The translations under genes and the position numbers were made by a program. A DNA stretch of 64,000 nucleotides from positions 159,643,457-159,707,456 of the forward strand of contig OY821519.1 of assembly GCA_963682025.1 (NCBI GenBank). The letters are read 5' to 3'. Positions 10,633 through 22,280 of this stretch are shown one piece after another. Source of the DNA: Cordilura impudica. Its lineage: Eukaryota > Arthropoda > Insecta > Diptera > Scathophagidae. A model generated the notes under the pieces. It ran no database searches, was not told where the DNA came from, and saw only the letters and a list, made by a program, of their open reading frames with translations. Position 1 is the stretch's first letter. Each line of letters begins with the position of its first letter.

Positions 10633-11094
10633 CAGTCTAATTCATAAAAAAACTTTATTTTGCCTCTAAAGTATACTTTTGTTATTACACGGATTTTGTC
10701 TTATAAACCATTAGAAAACACTATTCATAAACATGTAATAACAGAAAATTAGCTATTAAACCTTTCATTTGATTTATAGTTCTGTGGTGGCAACACTAGT
10801 CCTCTATAGTTGTCAGTTTGTTGGTAGTGATGAATAAAATAAATAAATCATCTACTCGGTAATTGAATAATATTTTATTTATTTTCTTTTATATTAGAAA
10901 TTATTTTAATTTTTGTAGAAAAATAACTTCACTTTAATAAAGGAACAAAAGATATTGGTAAACAAATGATAACAATATAAAAAAAATAATTTTTTACACA
11001 TATTTGTTCGACTTGGTAGTAAAAGTAGTCGAATAACGAATATGGCGTAGCAAATTAACAACACTGGTTTGTTTTCAATTAATTTTTATTTATA

Positions 11095-11185
11095 TGTGAA
11101 AAAATATCAATTGATTTTCAGAGAGTATCAATTGTATTTCAGAAAACATCAATTGAATTTCAGAAAATATCAATTGAATATCAGA
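11095..11185 (+). repeat. Short tandem repeat, about 21-bp unit
   Basis: Four successive imperfect copies of ATCAATTGNATTTCAGAAAA are found inside the Tc1/mariner-type element. The period keeps an open frame rich in Tyr, Gln and Leu, which is probably accidental. Confidence 0.8.
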
Positions 11186-11659
11186 ATTAAAAAGTACGGA
11201 ACAAGGGGGGTTTTAGGGGCAACGCTCCGATTTTATTTTTTTTTTTTGGGAAGTAGGAACTTTTGGGGTGATTCTAGGAAAATATTTTTTTTTCGGCGGT
11301 CGAGCCTATTTCCGTAGTTATGGACTTCCGAAGTTTTGACATGGACTTGTATATAACTGTGTTATTTAGCATCGGATTTCAGCGATATATATATCTGCCT
11401 TTTATTTGATATTTTTAAATTTAAAATCTATTAACCCATTATGAACCTATTTCAAATTTTGTATTTTTGTAATAGTTTTTTCTTAAAAATGGAATTATCT
11501 CGTAAATAGACATATATCATGAGTGCTTTTACGTAAACTGAATAAAATCTGGGTCCACTAGCTTCATTTTGATATATATTTCGACATTTTAACCCTTTTA
11601 GGACCGGATATATTACGGATTTTACCTACACTTTTTAGTTTTTTCGAAATATATATTCC

Positions 11660-11820
11660 TATTTTTTATCAAAAATTTTCATAATATTATGAAAATATAT
11701 TTGTTAATGGGTTAATTCCTCTATATATTTTTTGAGTTCTTTTCAAGCGCCGCAGAAAAATTTTATCAAAAATTTTCATAATATTATGAAAGCAGTAGTT
11801 AGTGGGTTAATTTCCGTAAA
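11660..11820 (+). repeat. Duplicated palindromic segment
   Basis: TTTTATCAAAAATTTTCATAATATTATGAAA appears twice, near 11667 and 11761, each followed by a GTTA(A/G)TGGGTTAATT tail. The inner CATAATATTATG is itself a palindrome. Confidence 0.75.
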
Positions 11821-12235
11821 AAAATGATAGTATACCCGGTCCTGAATGGTAAGAGGATGATGACTTCATTTTAATTAGCTACAATATAAAAAACTAGAAG
11901 TTGTAGAATTTGTTATACTTACCAATTCTTCCAATTAAATTAATCAATTCCATTTTTTTTTTATTTATTTAAAACATATATCTATTTTTAATTGAAATAA
12001 TAACGAAAATGGTAATTTTATTTTAACTAGTCCAATTAATGTATATATATAAACATTGAGAAATGTCATTTTATTAAAGGTTTAAAGTAGGGTAAAGCCT
12101 ACAATAAAAATTTCATATTTAACAAACGTTTATTAAACGTTTGATAAGCTATTTTGTGTTTATGAATACTGTTTTTCCGATTTTTTCTTATTAACAGCTT
12201 ATTAAGCTGTTAAAAAGTGTTTATGAATTAGACTG

Positions 12236-12429
12236 TAAATATATATCCGTTAACTTTGATTTTTTTTTAATTTTATCTTTATTTGCAATCTATTTAAAAA
12301 AAAAATACGCAAATCTTATAATATTTACAAATAACTTAAAATAATTGAGTTCCAATGAACTCAATAAAAATATATATTACATTAATGTATTATTTACATA
12401 TAAACATATTTCCATATTTTTATTTATCG
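12236..12429 (-). other. LINE 3' UTR and poly(A) end
   Basis: This lies between the stop of the reverse-transcriptase half and the Tc1-type element. It is AT-rich, with a T run at 12261-12270 on the plus strand that fits the LINE poly(A) tail. Confidence 0.45.
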
Positions 12430-14247
12430 CTACTTCCTAAAAGGTAGGTCAAGTATGTGAAATCTTTTTAGCCTATGTATTTCGTCACTGTCATCTAATA
12501 GGTTAATGGCTAAAACGTTTGAGTGATTGCTTAGTCTATCAAGATATCTTTCACTAAACTTGTTTATTTCGTCTTTTATTGTTGATGTACCGAGATCCTT
12601 ATGTATATTGGCGTTTTTAATAAACCAGGGCGCATCAGATATTAGTCGTAATGTTTTAGATTGATACCTTTGCAGAATTTCCACATTTGAATTGCTAGTA
12701 GTTCCCCGTAGTTGCAAACCATAAGTCCAAACTGGCTTGAGAATGGTTTTATATATAATAACTTTATTTTCCAGGCTTAATTCAGATTTCGTTCCCAGCA
12801 GCCAGAACATTTTTTTGTTTTGATTTTTAAACGTTTCTTCTTTTTGTCAATATGTTTCCTCCATGTAAGTCTTCTGTCTAGATGTAGCCCCAGATACTTC
12901 ACATTGTTACTTGTTGGAATAGAGGTTCCATATAAAGTTAGGCCAGGACAATCACCTTTCCTCAGCGTAAATGTAACGTGAACGGACTTTTCCGTGTTAA
13001 CTCTAATGTTCCATTTTTGCAACCAACTTTGTATAAGATTCAGTTCATTTTGTACCTGTTAAGATGCTTCAACTGGTGACTCATATGATGCTAGTATAGC
13101 AGTGTCGTCAGCGTATGTTGCAATGGTTAATCCTTCCACTGTTGGCATATCTGATGTAAAAATCGTATAAAGTACTGGGCCCAATACACTACCCTGTGGA
13201 ATACCAGATTTAATTTGGCCAAAATTTGAATAACAATCGTTAACATTAACGAAAAACCATTTTTCATGAAGATAAGATTTAAGCAATAGATAAAATGGAG
13301 CTGGGATCAGCTTTTTTAGTTTGTATAACAACCCAATATGCCATACTCTATCGAAAGCTTGTTGCACATCCAAGAACACAGCGGAACAATAAAATTTTTT
13401 TTCAAATGTATTTCTAATGACGTTGACAATCCGGTGACACTGTTCTGGCGTGCCGTGTTTATGCCTGAAACCAAACTGATAATCTGCAATAATATGCTGT
13501 TTTTCCAGTATATGCAGTAATCTTTTTAGAAGAAGTCTTTCAAATATCATGGAAAATGTTGGTAACAAACTTATTGGTCCATAGGAAGAAATACAATTTT
13601 CAGGTTTATTTGGTTTGTTTATCATTATAATTTTTGCATATTTCCATTGGGATGGGTAGTAGCTTAGTCTTAAAATAGAGTTAAACACAGTTGTAAGGAA
13701 AACATGGCCTTTTTTAGGTAAAGCCTTAACTACTGTAGAGTCAATACTGTCGTAACCTGGTGTTTTTTTTGAATTGAGTTCTTTTATAATATTTTTTTCC
13801 TCAGAAGGAGTCACATGCTTAATAGGACGATCCATTTGACATGTTACATCAAGGAATTGTAATATTTCATGTCTATTTAAAGGATTATTTAAATCAAATG
13901 GTGTAAAAGTTTGTTCTAAGTGCTCTTTAAATACGTTTGCTTTATCTCTGTCAGATCTACTCCAAACTCCATTAACATCCCTGATCGGTATATTCCTTTT
14001 AGCAGGACGTTTTAAATATTTGGCTGCCTTCCAAAGACTATATTCGTCGTTTTTCGTAACATCCAAATTCTTAAGAAAGTCTTTGACGGAATTATTTTTA
14101 TATTCTTTGAGGCGTTTTTTAAAGTAATTAGCCGCTCGATTTAGGTTGGCCTTATCAAATGGACTTCTAGTTCTTTGGTAAATTCTCCTCAAGCAACGTT
14201 TGTACATAATAAGTTCTCTTATTTCAGCAGAAATTTTCACATTAGAA
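12430..14247 (-). pseudogene. Jockey-type LINE ORF2, reverse transcriptase half
   Basis: On the minus strand a frame of 393 codons (14240-13059) starts at KISAEIRELIMYKRCLRR and carries the RT blocks of jockey-clade LINEs: GYDSIDSTVVK, PISLLP (preceded by SSYG, with R to G at the usual YRPISLL), AVFLDVQQAFDRVWH, SGIPQGSVLGPVLY and the catalytic YADD. A nonsense TAA at 13059-13061 follows; the same frame goes on to about 12777, then a frameshift leads to the C-terminal connection ending at 12430 (DLPFRK). A T-rich stretch at 12260 is the likely poly(A) end. The endonuclease half is absent here but present in the same family at 22.0-32.0 kb on the plus strand. The 5' break at 14247 coincides with MITE E1. 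Confidence 0.85.
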
Positions 14248-15565
14248 CAGTGAAGGCCGTACCAAACACGCTGGTGCTCGGCTTCTTATATGTATACAGC
14301 CGAACGAAAACAGAAATACTCATCAAAGAGTAAAACTAAACAACAATTTCATTCAGTCTTATGAAAGCTTTTGAACAGCGCAGGTCTATGTCGCATTGCC
14401 TTTTGAAATTCATATATATTTTTTTTTAATAGGTACACAGAGAATATTTGTTTAAAAGAAACCAAAAATGTTGAGAAAATTTCGAAGACTTGATAAACTA
14501 AATCACGCAAAGCAGTTGAATCTGCTATAAATTAAACATTTTCTATAAATTACATACGTCGCCTCCATTTGACAACACTATAGCTGTCTTTTATGCATTT
14601 TTTTTTAATTTTAAAAAATATCCAGTTACTACAGTCTGTTAAGTTTTTTAGTTTTTGGTAACATATCACTTATTAACCTTTGAAATTTCTTATCTTTTTA
14701 TGTTTTGCTATTTTTTTTTATTTTTTTTGTTTTTTAAAGAAATAAATATTTTATTATTACTTATTTGATTTAATAAACTTCAAACTTATGGATAAAAGAG
14801 AATGTTCTTCACATTTTTTTTTTATATTTTCAGAATTAAAATATTAAAACAACAAAATATATTTAATATTTTTCCATATTCTTCGTGAACTCAACTACAT
14901 ATTTTCCCTTTTAGTCATTCATAAACACATTCATACAAAATCTACACAAACCCATTTAATATCGGCATTGTGTTACGTCCATGGACTTCGATCAGTGTAG
15001 TACAACTAACACATGCTCATAAACACTATTACTAAAGTTGCGTTCACACTACGTGTTTTGCTCGTGTTTTTCTTATTTTTTTAGCATGTGTAATTTGTAC
15101 ACATAGTGTGAACCCTTTCAAACATTGTTTATGTACAACACATTTTGCAAGACATATGTAAAATTTTCAATTAGAGCAGGTTCTATTTTGGCAAGATAAA
15201 CATATGAAAATACAACACTGCTTGTGGCGAAAGAAAAACAGAGTAAATTATATAGATTAATATTGAGAGAAAAATAAATAGTTTAATATTAATTAACAAT
15301 TAAAAAATATATAAAATATATATCTTTCTTTTTAACAATAATTTTTTGTAAATTCACAAATTAAATCAGCTGTTGTTTACATTTAGAGGTTATGTAATAC
15401 GGAAATACATATGTACGTTTGAACGCAAAAATTATGAATTGTATGTAAAACGGCAATTTTGACACACACACGGAATGACGTATGGATCGTAAAACTGAAT
15501 TTACACATGGAAAATACACATAGTGTAAACACACCTTAACTCAATTCTCTTGATGGCCACCACTG
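14248..15565 (-). mobile_element. hAT MITE E1 (with a nested MITE)
   Basis: In element orientation it starts CAGTGGTGGCCATC (complement of 15552-15565) and ends with the complement of CAGTGAAGGCCGTACC (14248-14263), an imperfect TIR of the hAT CAGTG type. It is 1318 bp with a 501-bp insertion. It is repeated in inverse orientation at 47135-48368. Its flanks are CATTAGAA (left) and ATATAAAC (right), not a matched duplication; the matching partners lie beside E2. It has no coding capacity. Confidence 0.85.
15036..15536. mobile_element. MITE nested in E1, TAA target duplication
   Basis: The termini AGTTGCGTTCACACTA and, inverted, AGGTGTGTTTACACTA (12 of 16 identical) are bordered by TAA on both sides (15033-15035 and 15537-15539). 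Three-base TWA duplications are typical of PIF/Harbinger. No open frame. Confidence 0.7.
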
Positions 15566-15759
15566 ATATAAACCCTACAAGAAATTAATGACTGAAACTT
15601 ACACATAAACAATTTTTGTACAAACACACTTGCAGTTTTGTTCTATTACAAACATATGACTGTCATTGTTGCTGTTGTAGAGTTGTTTTTGTTAAGGTTT
15701 AGGAAAGGTAAGTAATTAATTAAATTAAAAATTCAAGTTAATTTTTGTTGTTTCTTTAG
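15566..15759. other. Spacer left of the VAC14 relic
   Basis: It begins with ATATAAAC, the 8 bp that pairs with the right flank of E2. A GTAAGT at about 15709 and TTTCTTTAG at 15751 look like intron borders upstream of the VAC14 exon, but I cannot read an exon before them. Confidence 0.35.
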
Positions 15760-16845
15760 GATTCTTCAAAATATGTCAGTGAATTCGTTAGTGCCATTCT
15801 CAATTGTGGTGGCACGTCCCTCCATTATACCCTTCCACGATTTATTTTTTGCTGGCGTCTTGTGGCCTATTCCTGTTGGATCGTTTACTTAAAGATATTG
15901 CTGTAGAATCTTCACAAACTTTCAATATAGAAGCTTTTATACCTCTTAGGAAACGCATTTGTGTAATGAATTATATTGTGCGACAATATGTTATATCCTG
16001 GATTTCGATTGTGAATGCTGTACCAGAAAATAATATGGTTATATATTTGATATTATTGATGGACTTTTTATGATGTTTGAAGATAATACACAAGAAATAC
16101 AATTGTGTGAAACTACGCTAACACAGTTTATTCAATCGATTCGTAATGATTACAGTTCATGCGCATGGAAGACACTATAAATATATTTTTTATACATGCG
16201 CAATCACCAAATGAACTTAAGGTAATGCACTGACATTTTATTAAAAATTCTAGCTATAAACAAAGTAAATCTTCCTTGCAGTATATTACACTAATCCTTA
16301 TATCTATCTTTCAGTCTGTTGCCATAACATGGATATGGGAGTTTGTTTTAATATTTGAATGTTTTAATTTATGCCATTCTGGAATATAGTGTCTGGAATA
16401 TGATGTTGATAATATGAAATGAAATTAGTTTCTTCAAAAGAACAAAGATCTCAGAATATAGAACAAATTGATTTATGGAGGTATTATCACAATATCTCTC
16501 ACACCGTTCTGTACAAACAAAGGTAGCAGTATTTGAATGGATACATCATTTACTCATCAATTTTCCAAATGAATTGTATCAGGTTTGGCCGAAATTGTTA
16601 ATTCACAACACTCAAAAGGTAAGCTTTAATATAAATTGTTGATATATATGTAAGTGTTATAATAAATTGTTTTCTTTAAGAAACTACTGATTGCACTAAG
16701 GCCCATTGCCGGAAATTTCTATTGAGTTTGGGGATGTTTCGAGTGAAAAGTTGTTTAAATATCTGTTTTAAGTTAAGCCCATTGTCCTGTTTCAACATTG
16801 TCTCAAAGTTATCACCACGTTTCGGAATTAGTGATATTGTTGTGT
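15760..16845 (+). pseudogene. VAC14 relic with retained introns
   Basis: VAC14 is the HEAT-repeat scaffold of the Fab1/PIKfyve lipid kinase complex on endosomes. Visible pieces, in family order, are SSKYVSEFVSAILNC (15766), LLDRLLKDIAVESSQTFN, AFIPLRKRICVMNY, VISWISIVNAVPENNMV, then in another frame IDGLFMMFEDNTQEIQ and LTQFIQSIRND, HAQSPNELK, an intron (about 16222-16314), SVAITWIWEFVLIFE, FEWIHHLLINFPNELY ending at a GTAAGC donor (16619), and a last scrap SQSYHHVSELV near 16800. About 70 codons are missing after AILNC, and there are frameshifts at about 15950 and 16050. Introns in place imply a DNA-level duplication or decayed gene copy, not a reverse-transcribed one. It sits next to the swapped flank of E1. 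Confidence 0.8.
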
Positions 16846-16914
16846 TTTTGATATTTAATTTTTATTTTGAATTTGATTTTAAATAAAATAAATAAATAAA
16901 AAAAAAATAAGTCG

Positions 16915-17236
16915 TGTTTCATTATAATCAAGCGTGACCGGTCAATGATGATGTATATATCCATCAAATGTGACCGGTCAACGATGATATAAATAGCTAT
17001 CATCGTTGACTACTAAACAGCGGTAGAGTGAGCAGTTCAGATATATATTATATGGTTTACATACTTTCATAGGTTAGAGTAAGATGCAAAATCACATGTA
17101 CACAAAAGTTTCGGTCAGTTTTGGCATATTTGCCTTAATAAAATGATAGAAACTTTGTTCTACGCGATGACCGACACTTCAGTCAGTAGTGACGGTCATA
17201 TCACCGGTCAAATGACCGTCACTGTTCTTGTAGGGA
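16915..17236. repeat. Foldback-type repeat with TGACCGGTCA motifs
   Basis: GTGACCGGTCAAYGATGAT occurs twice (about 16932 and 16970). Two perfect hairpins follow: TCAACGATGATA at 16978-16989 with its complement at 16998-17009, and AGTGACGGTCA at 17188-17198 with its complement at 17213-17223. The composition suggests a small foldback or MITE, but I could not fix its ends or a target duplication. Confidence 0.5.
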
Positions 17237-17239
17237 ACC

Positions 17240-19291
17240 TATATACTTAATTCGCACTCTAGACATTTCAATTGTTATCATTTCATCATGAATTTTTCAA
17301 CAAACTATGAATATTGATGAAATTTATATGAAAAACTTTAACTTAAACTATTACAAAATAAATAATAAAAATGAAAATAAAGATTTTTTCATAATTGTGT
17401 GTTCTTTGTTTAAAATTCAGTTCATTAAATTATCATAGAAATATATTTAAATTTTAGTAAATTTAATTAATTTTGTAGATATTTTATAATCTGGATAGAA
17501 AAAATGTTGATAAAATTGTTTAAGATTTCTGTAGTTTATCATATATGTAGTTTGTTTTATCATTCAAGTCTGTTATTAATTTAATATATTTTTTTTAATA
17601 TTGTAAGAATTATGTTTTGCCATCGGCAAAACGATTTTTTTCTCAAAGGATCTAAAAAATCAATTACAAAAGTAGTATTTTTTACTGAAATATTTCTCTT
17701 TTGTTTCAAAATTTTTTTTTTGAAAATGTCAATGATTTCCTACAAAAATTCATTTTGTAAACAATATATTTTAATAATTCTTATAAAAAAAATATCATAA
17801 ATAATCAAAGGTAAGATTTTTTTGTATTAAATATTCGGTTTTTAATTGTTCATAAAAATTATTGAAATAATCGCAACTAAATGGATTTATTTTCATATGT
17901 GTAAAGAAAAACTATACAAAAGAACTTCATATGAAATTAGTTAATATGAAAAAAAAATCTAAGTAAGTTTTCAATATTTCAATAAATTATTATAGAAATA
18001 TGTTTAAATTTTAGTAAATTTAATTAATTTTGTAGATATTTTGTAGGAAACTTTTATAATTTGGATAGAAAATTTGATATTAAAATACTTGAATTAGACT
18101 AAATATAACATTTTTGTCGTTCTTAATCTGGCTAAAAACCATTTAAGAAAGATTATTTGTATACTTTGTATATGAGTATTCAGTAAGAAAAAACACGATA
18201 TTGAAAGAAATACACAACTTCCTTTAATTAACCTATAATATTGTTTGGACTAATAATTGTAAGAATTTTTGTTTCACGTTCCTAATTTTGTATATTTAAT
18301 CAAAATTAACTCAAAGTATAAAAGTATTTAAAAATGTTTCATAAATTAAACTAAAAATTAAAAACTAAAATTAAAAAGATTAAATACTAAAAATTTAAAT
18401 TAAAAATTGAAAACCTAAAAACTAAAAAGTTAAATAAAAAATTGAAAAGCAAATATAAAAACTAAAAACAAAAATTTTAAATTGAAAAATTAAAAATTAA
18501 AAAACTAAAAACCTAAAATTAAAAAAACTGAAAAACAAAAATTTAAATTAAAAATTTAAAACCTAAAAACTAAAAATTTAAAATTGAAAAATCAAAAATT
18601 AAAAACTAAAACTTAAATTAAAAATTGAAAACCTAAAAACTAAAAACTTAAATTAAAAAATTGAAAAGCATATATAAAAAACTAAAAATATAAAATAGCA
18701 TAGTAACGAGACTTCATGTTAGTACGCTGTTTAAAATTTTTTCTTTGAATTAGTTCTATCTTTAATAAAAATTATATAATTTATAAACGCTTCTAGTTAT
18801 TACAACCATTTATAAAACTCTAAAATAAAAGAATAAAAAAACTAAAATATTAATGAAAAACAACTATAGAAACTAACTGAAAGGCACCTATCTATAATAA
18901 ATTAAACTAAAAATTAAAAACAAAAAACTTAAAAACTTGAATTATAAATTGAAAACCTGAAAACTGAAAAAATAAATTAAAAAATTGAAAAGTAAATATA
19001 AAAAAATTGTTTGAAAATAATATTTGAAAAAAATAAAGGTTTGATGGTTAATATTTGAAAAAAAAAATAAAAATTTGGTCTAATGAAAAGTGGTATTAAA
19101 ATTGATTATAATTTAACTTAATAAGAAACAAAAAATATATTGGAATAATTCAATAGAAAGAAACATATAAACTTGAATAAATGAATATTTTCTCATATTA
19201 ATCAAAAAAAAATTGGGTTTTGTGAATGAAAAATATGTTGTCAGCTCTAAAAAACTTCAATAGAATATATAAAATGTTTTTAAATTCAAAG
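17240..19291. other. AT-rich non-coding stretch with A-rich simple repeats
   Basis: No gene is seen. 18340-18690 and 18900-19030 are low-complexity CTAAAAATTAAAA-type repeats. A roughly 75-bp segment (TAGAAATATATTTAAATTTTAG and following) at about 17430 recurs at about 17995. The stretch ends where the LINE promoter begins. Confidence 0.6.
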
Positions 19292-19325
19292 TCAGTCTCT
19301 GTTTGATCGCGATCGCAGACAGACG
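19292..19325 (+). promoter_or_regulatory. Initiator plus DPE, internal LINE promoter
   Basis: TCAGTC (A at 19294 as +1) matches the arthropod initiator TCAKTY. AGACG at 19321-19325 sits exactly at +28 to +32 and matches the DPE consensus RGWYV. This Inr/DPE arrangement is the known internal promoter design of jockey-type LINEs, and it marks a complete 5' end. There is no TATA box upstream. Confidence 0.6.
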
Positions 19326-19577
19326 TATAACTTATAACAAAGTATAATTTTTAAAAAATTTTATACAACAAAACATAAAAAAAAAACAAAATTTTTCACA
19401 AACAAAGGGATTAGCATCGTTAGTCCCCCAAAAACAATATCAGTGCAGTTTGCATAAAACATAAAATTGTTCTTCAAAACAAAGGGATTAGTGAATTATT
19501 TACTGAATTGTTAATCCCACAATAACAATCATAGTGCATGACAAACAACAATAGTTAAGGTTTACCATACTACAAGT

Positions 19578-20565
19578 ATGGAAAGCCTAAGTGATGAAAG
19601 CGATGAAGCTGAGTCGATTTGGCAGACTGTTCCAACAAAACGAAAGCGAGCAGAATCACCACAACAACTTCAACAACAAAACAAAAAAAATTTATAAACT
19701 TGAACGAGCAACCAACTACATCAACCAACAACAACAGGTATGCTACTCTTGATACTGGATACGAAAAGGCTGAAAAATGTAATGATACAACACCAAAACC
19801 TCCTGCAATTTATATTCCTAATACAGATAACATAAATCTTATGATAAAAAAATTAAGTGGTATTATATCTAGTAGTGAATTTAATTATAAATCTTTAAGG
19901 GAAGGTCAAGTCTGTCTAATGATCAAGTCTGTAGATTCATATCGGACAGTAATAAAATACTTATAATATGTAAAAATAAATTTGCATACTTTTCAACTAA
20001 AGCAAGAAAGGGCTTATAGAATTGTAACTAAAGGGCTTCACCACTCAACACCCATTGCGGATATTAAAGCGGAACTCATTTTGTTAGGACATCAAGTCAG
20101 AGCTATTACAAATGTCAAGAGTCGTACTACAAAAGAACTTCTATCAATGTTTTTCGTTGACTTAGAACCAAATGTAAACAATAAAACTGTGTATGATATA
20201 TGACTGTGTATGATATATGATATATATGATATATGAGAATAAATGACTTAGTACAATGTCATTGCTATCAACAGTTTGGTCATACAAAATTATACGGTAG
20301 AAACCAATTTAGGTGTGTAAAGTGCGGTATGGATCATGCCACCGCGGAATGCAATAGAGATGCAAACAGTCCAGCACGTTGTGTGCACTGTTTACAAAAC
20401 CACACAGCGAATTATAAAGGTTGTAAGGTCTATCAAGACCTAGTTTTAAGAAGGCCCGTTAAAGATTTTTTTCCTATAGCCAAAATAATAATTCTAGAGA
20501 AAATCCCCAATGTAACTTTGTCCCGAATAGTCAACCAAATATACAACCTAATTCGAACATGTTAA
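19578..20565 (+). pseudogene. LINE ORF1 (Gag-like) protein, broken
   Basis: The ATG at 19578 opens MESLSDESDEAESIWQTV, then the frame shifts at an A-rich run (about 19685). The next parts are INLNEQPTTSTNNNRYATL up to 19966, then a PRE_C2HC-type domain (RAYRIVTKGLHHSTPIADIK, GHQVRAITNVKSR) to 20203, and zinc knuckles from 20260: a damaged first one (CHCYQQFGHTK), CVKCGMDHATAEC and CVHCLQNHTANYKGC. This order is that of jockey-clade ORF1 nucleic-acid-binding proteins that package LINE RNA. A short GATATAT duplication at about 20195-20232 breaks the frame between domain and knuckles. Confidence 0.75.
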
Positions 20566-20722
20566 ATATGTCATATTCAGAAGCTTTAAAAAGTTCAGAT
20601 TTTAAAGAAAACTCTCAGATGGATGACTTGAGAGGATGATGGAAAACTTGATGAATATGATGTCAATGCTAATGGCTAAATTATGCAACTAAATTTAAGG
20701 ATAGAAATATCAAAAATAACTA

Positions 20723-21984
20723 AAGGGTCCGCCATCTAACGTTTTTTTTTCAACTAGTGCTTATTTCGTGAACGGTAAAACATAGCTCATGTCTGATTTG
20801 ACAGATAATTAGTTTTATCCTTCCGCTGAACGAATATGGTTGTGTATACGCTTGAACAACGCTGGGAAATATTGCGACATTACTTTGAAAATCATGGTAA
20901 TGCTGCAGAATGTGTGTGAAAATTGCGTACGGATTTTGGAAGAAGAGAAGCACCGTCAGCTCCGTATGTTCGTTATCTTGTGAAAAAAGTGAAAGAAACT
21001 GGCATCCTCATCGATAAACCAAAGCGTGAAAAGCCAAAAACAGTGCGTACACCCGAGAATATTGCTGCTGTGGCAGAAAGTGTGCGTGAAGCGCCATCAA
21101 CATCAATTCACCATCGTTCTCAAGAATTGAACATTTCGGAGGCATCATTGAGACGAATTTTGCATAAAGACCTTAGTATGACGCCATACAAAGTCCAATT
21201 GGTTCAGGAGTTGAAGCCAACTGACCATCCAATGCGTTTTCGCTTCGCTAAGTGGGCCTGCGATCGACTTACAGAAGATGCCGATTTTGCCAAAAAAAAT
21301 CATCTTTTCAGATGAAGCTCATTTTGATCTTGGCGGGTAAGTAAACAAACAAAATTGTCACATTTGGGGCACAGAAAACCCGCACGCATACATTGAAAAG
21401 TCGATACACCCAAAACGAGTCACTGTTTGGTGCGGATTTTGGTCCAGAGGTATAATTGGGCTATTTTTCTTCGAAAATGAGCAAGGAGTGGCCGTCAAAG
21501 TCAATGGCGATCGTTATCGAGCCATGTTGAACGAATTTTTGTTCACAAAAATTGAAGAGGAGGATATTGGCAACATTTGTTTTCAACAAGACGGCGCTAC
21601 GTGCCACACAGCCGAAGCTACACTCGATGTTTTGCGCCCTGTTTTTGAAGATCGCATTATCAGCCGCAGAGCTGATATCGTTTGGCCACCTCGGAGCTGC
21701 GATTTGACACCGTTGGACTATTATTTGTGGGGTGCCCTCAAAGATAAGTGTTACGCCAACAAACCAGAGACAATTGACGCTTTAAAGGACAATATTCGTG
21801 TAGCCATTGGTGAACCGATCGTGTAGGCTACTGCATGGCCAGCTGAGGCAGCCATTTGAATGGAATTATTTTCCATTATTAACCGGAAGGATTGTACTTT
21901 CAAATAAAAAAAGAAATTTGAGATAATATTCAGTAGTTTTTTTTATAGCATTTTCAAAAAAAAAAAGTTATTTGGCGGACCCTT
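20723..21984 (+). mobile_element. DD41D (rosa-type) mariner
   Basis: The 1262-bp element has termini AAGGGTCCGCCA and the inverted match, with TA at 20721-20722 and 21985-21986. It lies between LINE ORF1 and ORF2 in the plus orientation. Confidence 0.85.
20836..21826 (+). pseudogene. DD41D mariner transposase, broken
   Basis: The frame starts at ATG 20836 (MVVYTLEQRWEILRHYF), stops at a TGA at 20917-20919 and continues in the same frame with the DNA-binding region (RTPENIAAVAESVREAP, then NISEASLRRILHKDL). It frameshifts in an A run near 21294 just before IFSDEAHFDLGG (first Asp), meets a TAA at about 21342 and then reads through FQQDGATCHTA (second Asp) and WPPRSCDLTPLDYYLWG. Counting from QQD to the Asp of PLD gives 41 residues between, the DD41D signature of the rosa clade. 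The C-terminal tail ends early at 21826. Three lesions make it inactive. Confidence 0.85.
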
Positions 21985-21989
21985 TATAT

Positions 21990-22280
21990 TGATATATTTT
22001 TTATCTCTGAAACTCACTTCACGAATAAATCCACCCCGATGATAGAGTGCACGCAGGCGCCGCAATTTTAATAAAATCTAGTATAAAATATGAAATACTA
22101 GATCCCATTCAAAAACCTTTTTGCAAGCAGCCGGTGTGATAGTAATTTGTGATAACAATGTTTTTAATATATATTCTATTTACTTCCCACCCAGACATTC
22201 AGTAAAATGTGTGGATTATGAAAACTTTTTTAAAAAAACTTGGCCCATGGTGGGGATCTCGACTAGCAAATCCGAAAGGT
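21990..22280 (+). pseudogene. LINE ORF2 endonuclease, N-terminal scraps
   Basis: Remnants of the apurinic-type endonuclease of the jockey LINE: FISETHFTNKS (about 22005), YSIYFPPRHSVK (22170), and GSRLANPKG just before gypsy-1. The frame is interrupted by several stops and a deletion. It resumes after gypsy-1 at 31599. Confidence 0.7.

Larger units (their letters stand above)
10633..12235. mobile_element. Tc1/mariner-type non-autonomous element
   Basis: The ends are CAGTCTAATTCATAAA and its perfect inverted complement, flanked on both sides by TA (10631-10632 and 12236-12237), the target used by Tc1/mariner elements; CAGT is a usual start for Tc1-like TIRs. Beyond the 16 bp the ends stay loosely inverted for about 130 bp (CACTATTCATAAACA against CAGTATTCATAAACA). 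The interior has no transposase. Confidence 0.6.

Noticed and set aside
18340..19030. CRISPR-like or satellite array in the CTAAAAATTAAAA region
   Set aside because: There is no fixed unit length or spacer pattern; it is low-complexity A-rich sequence.
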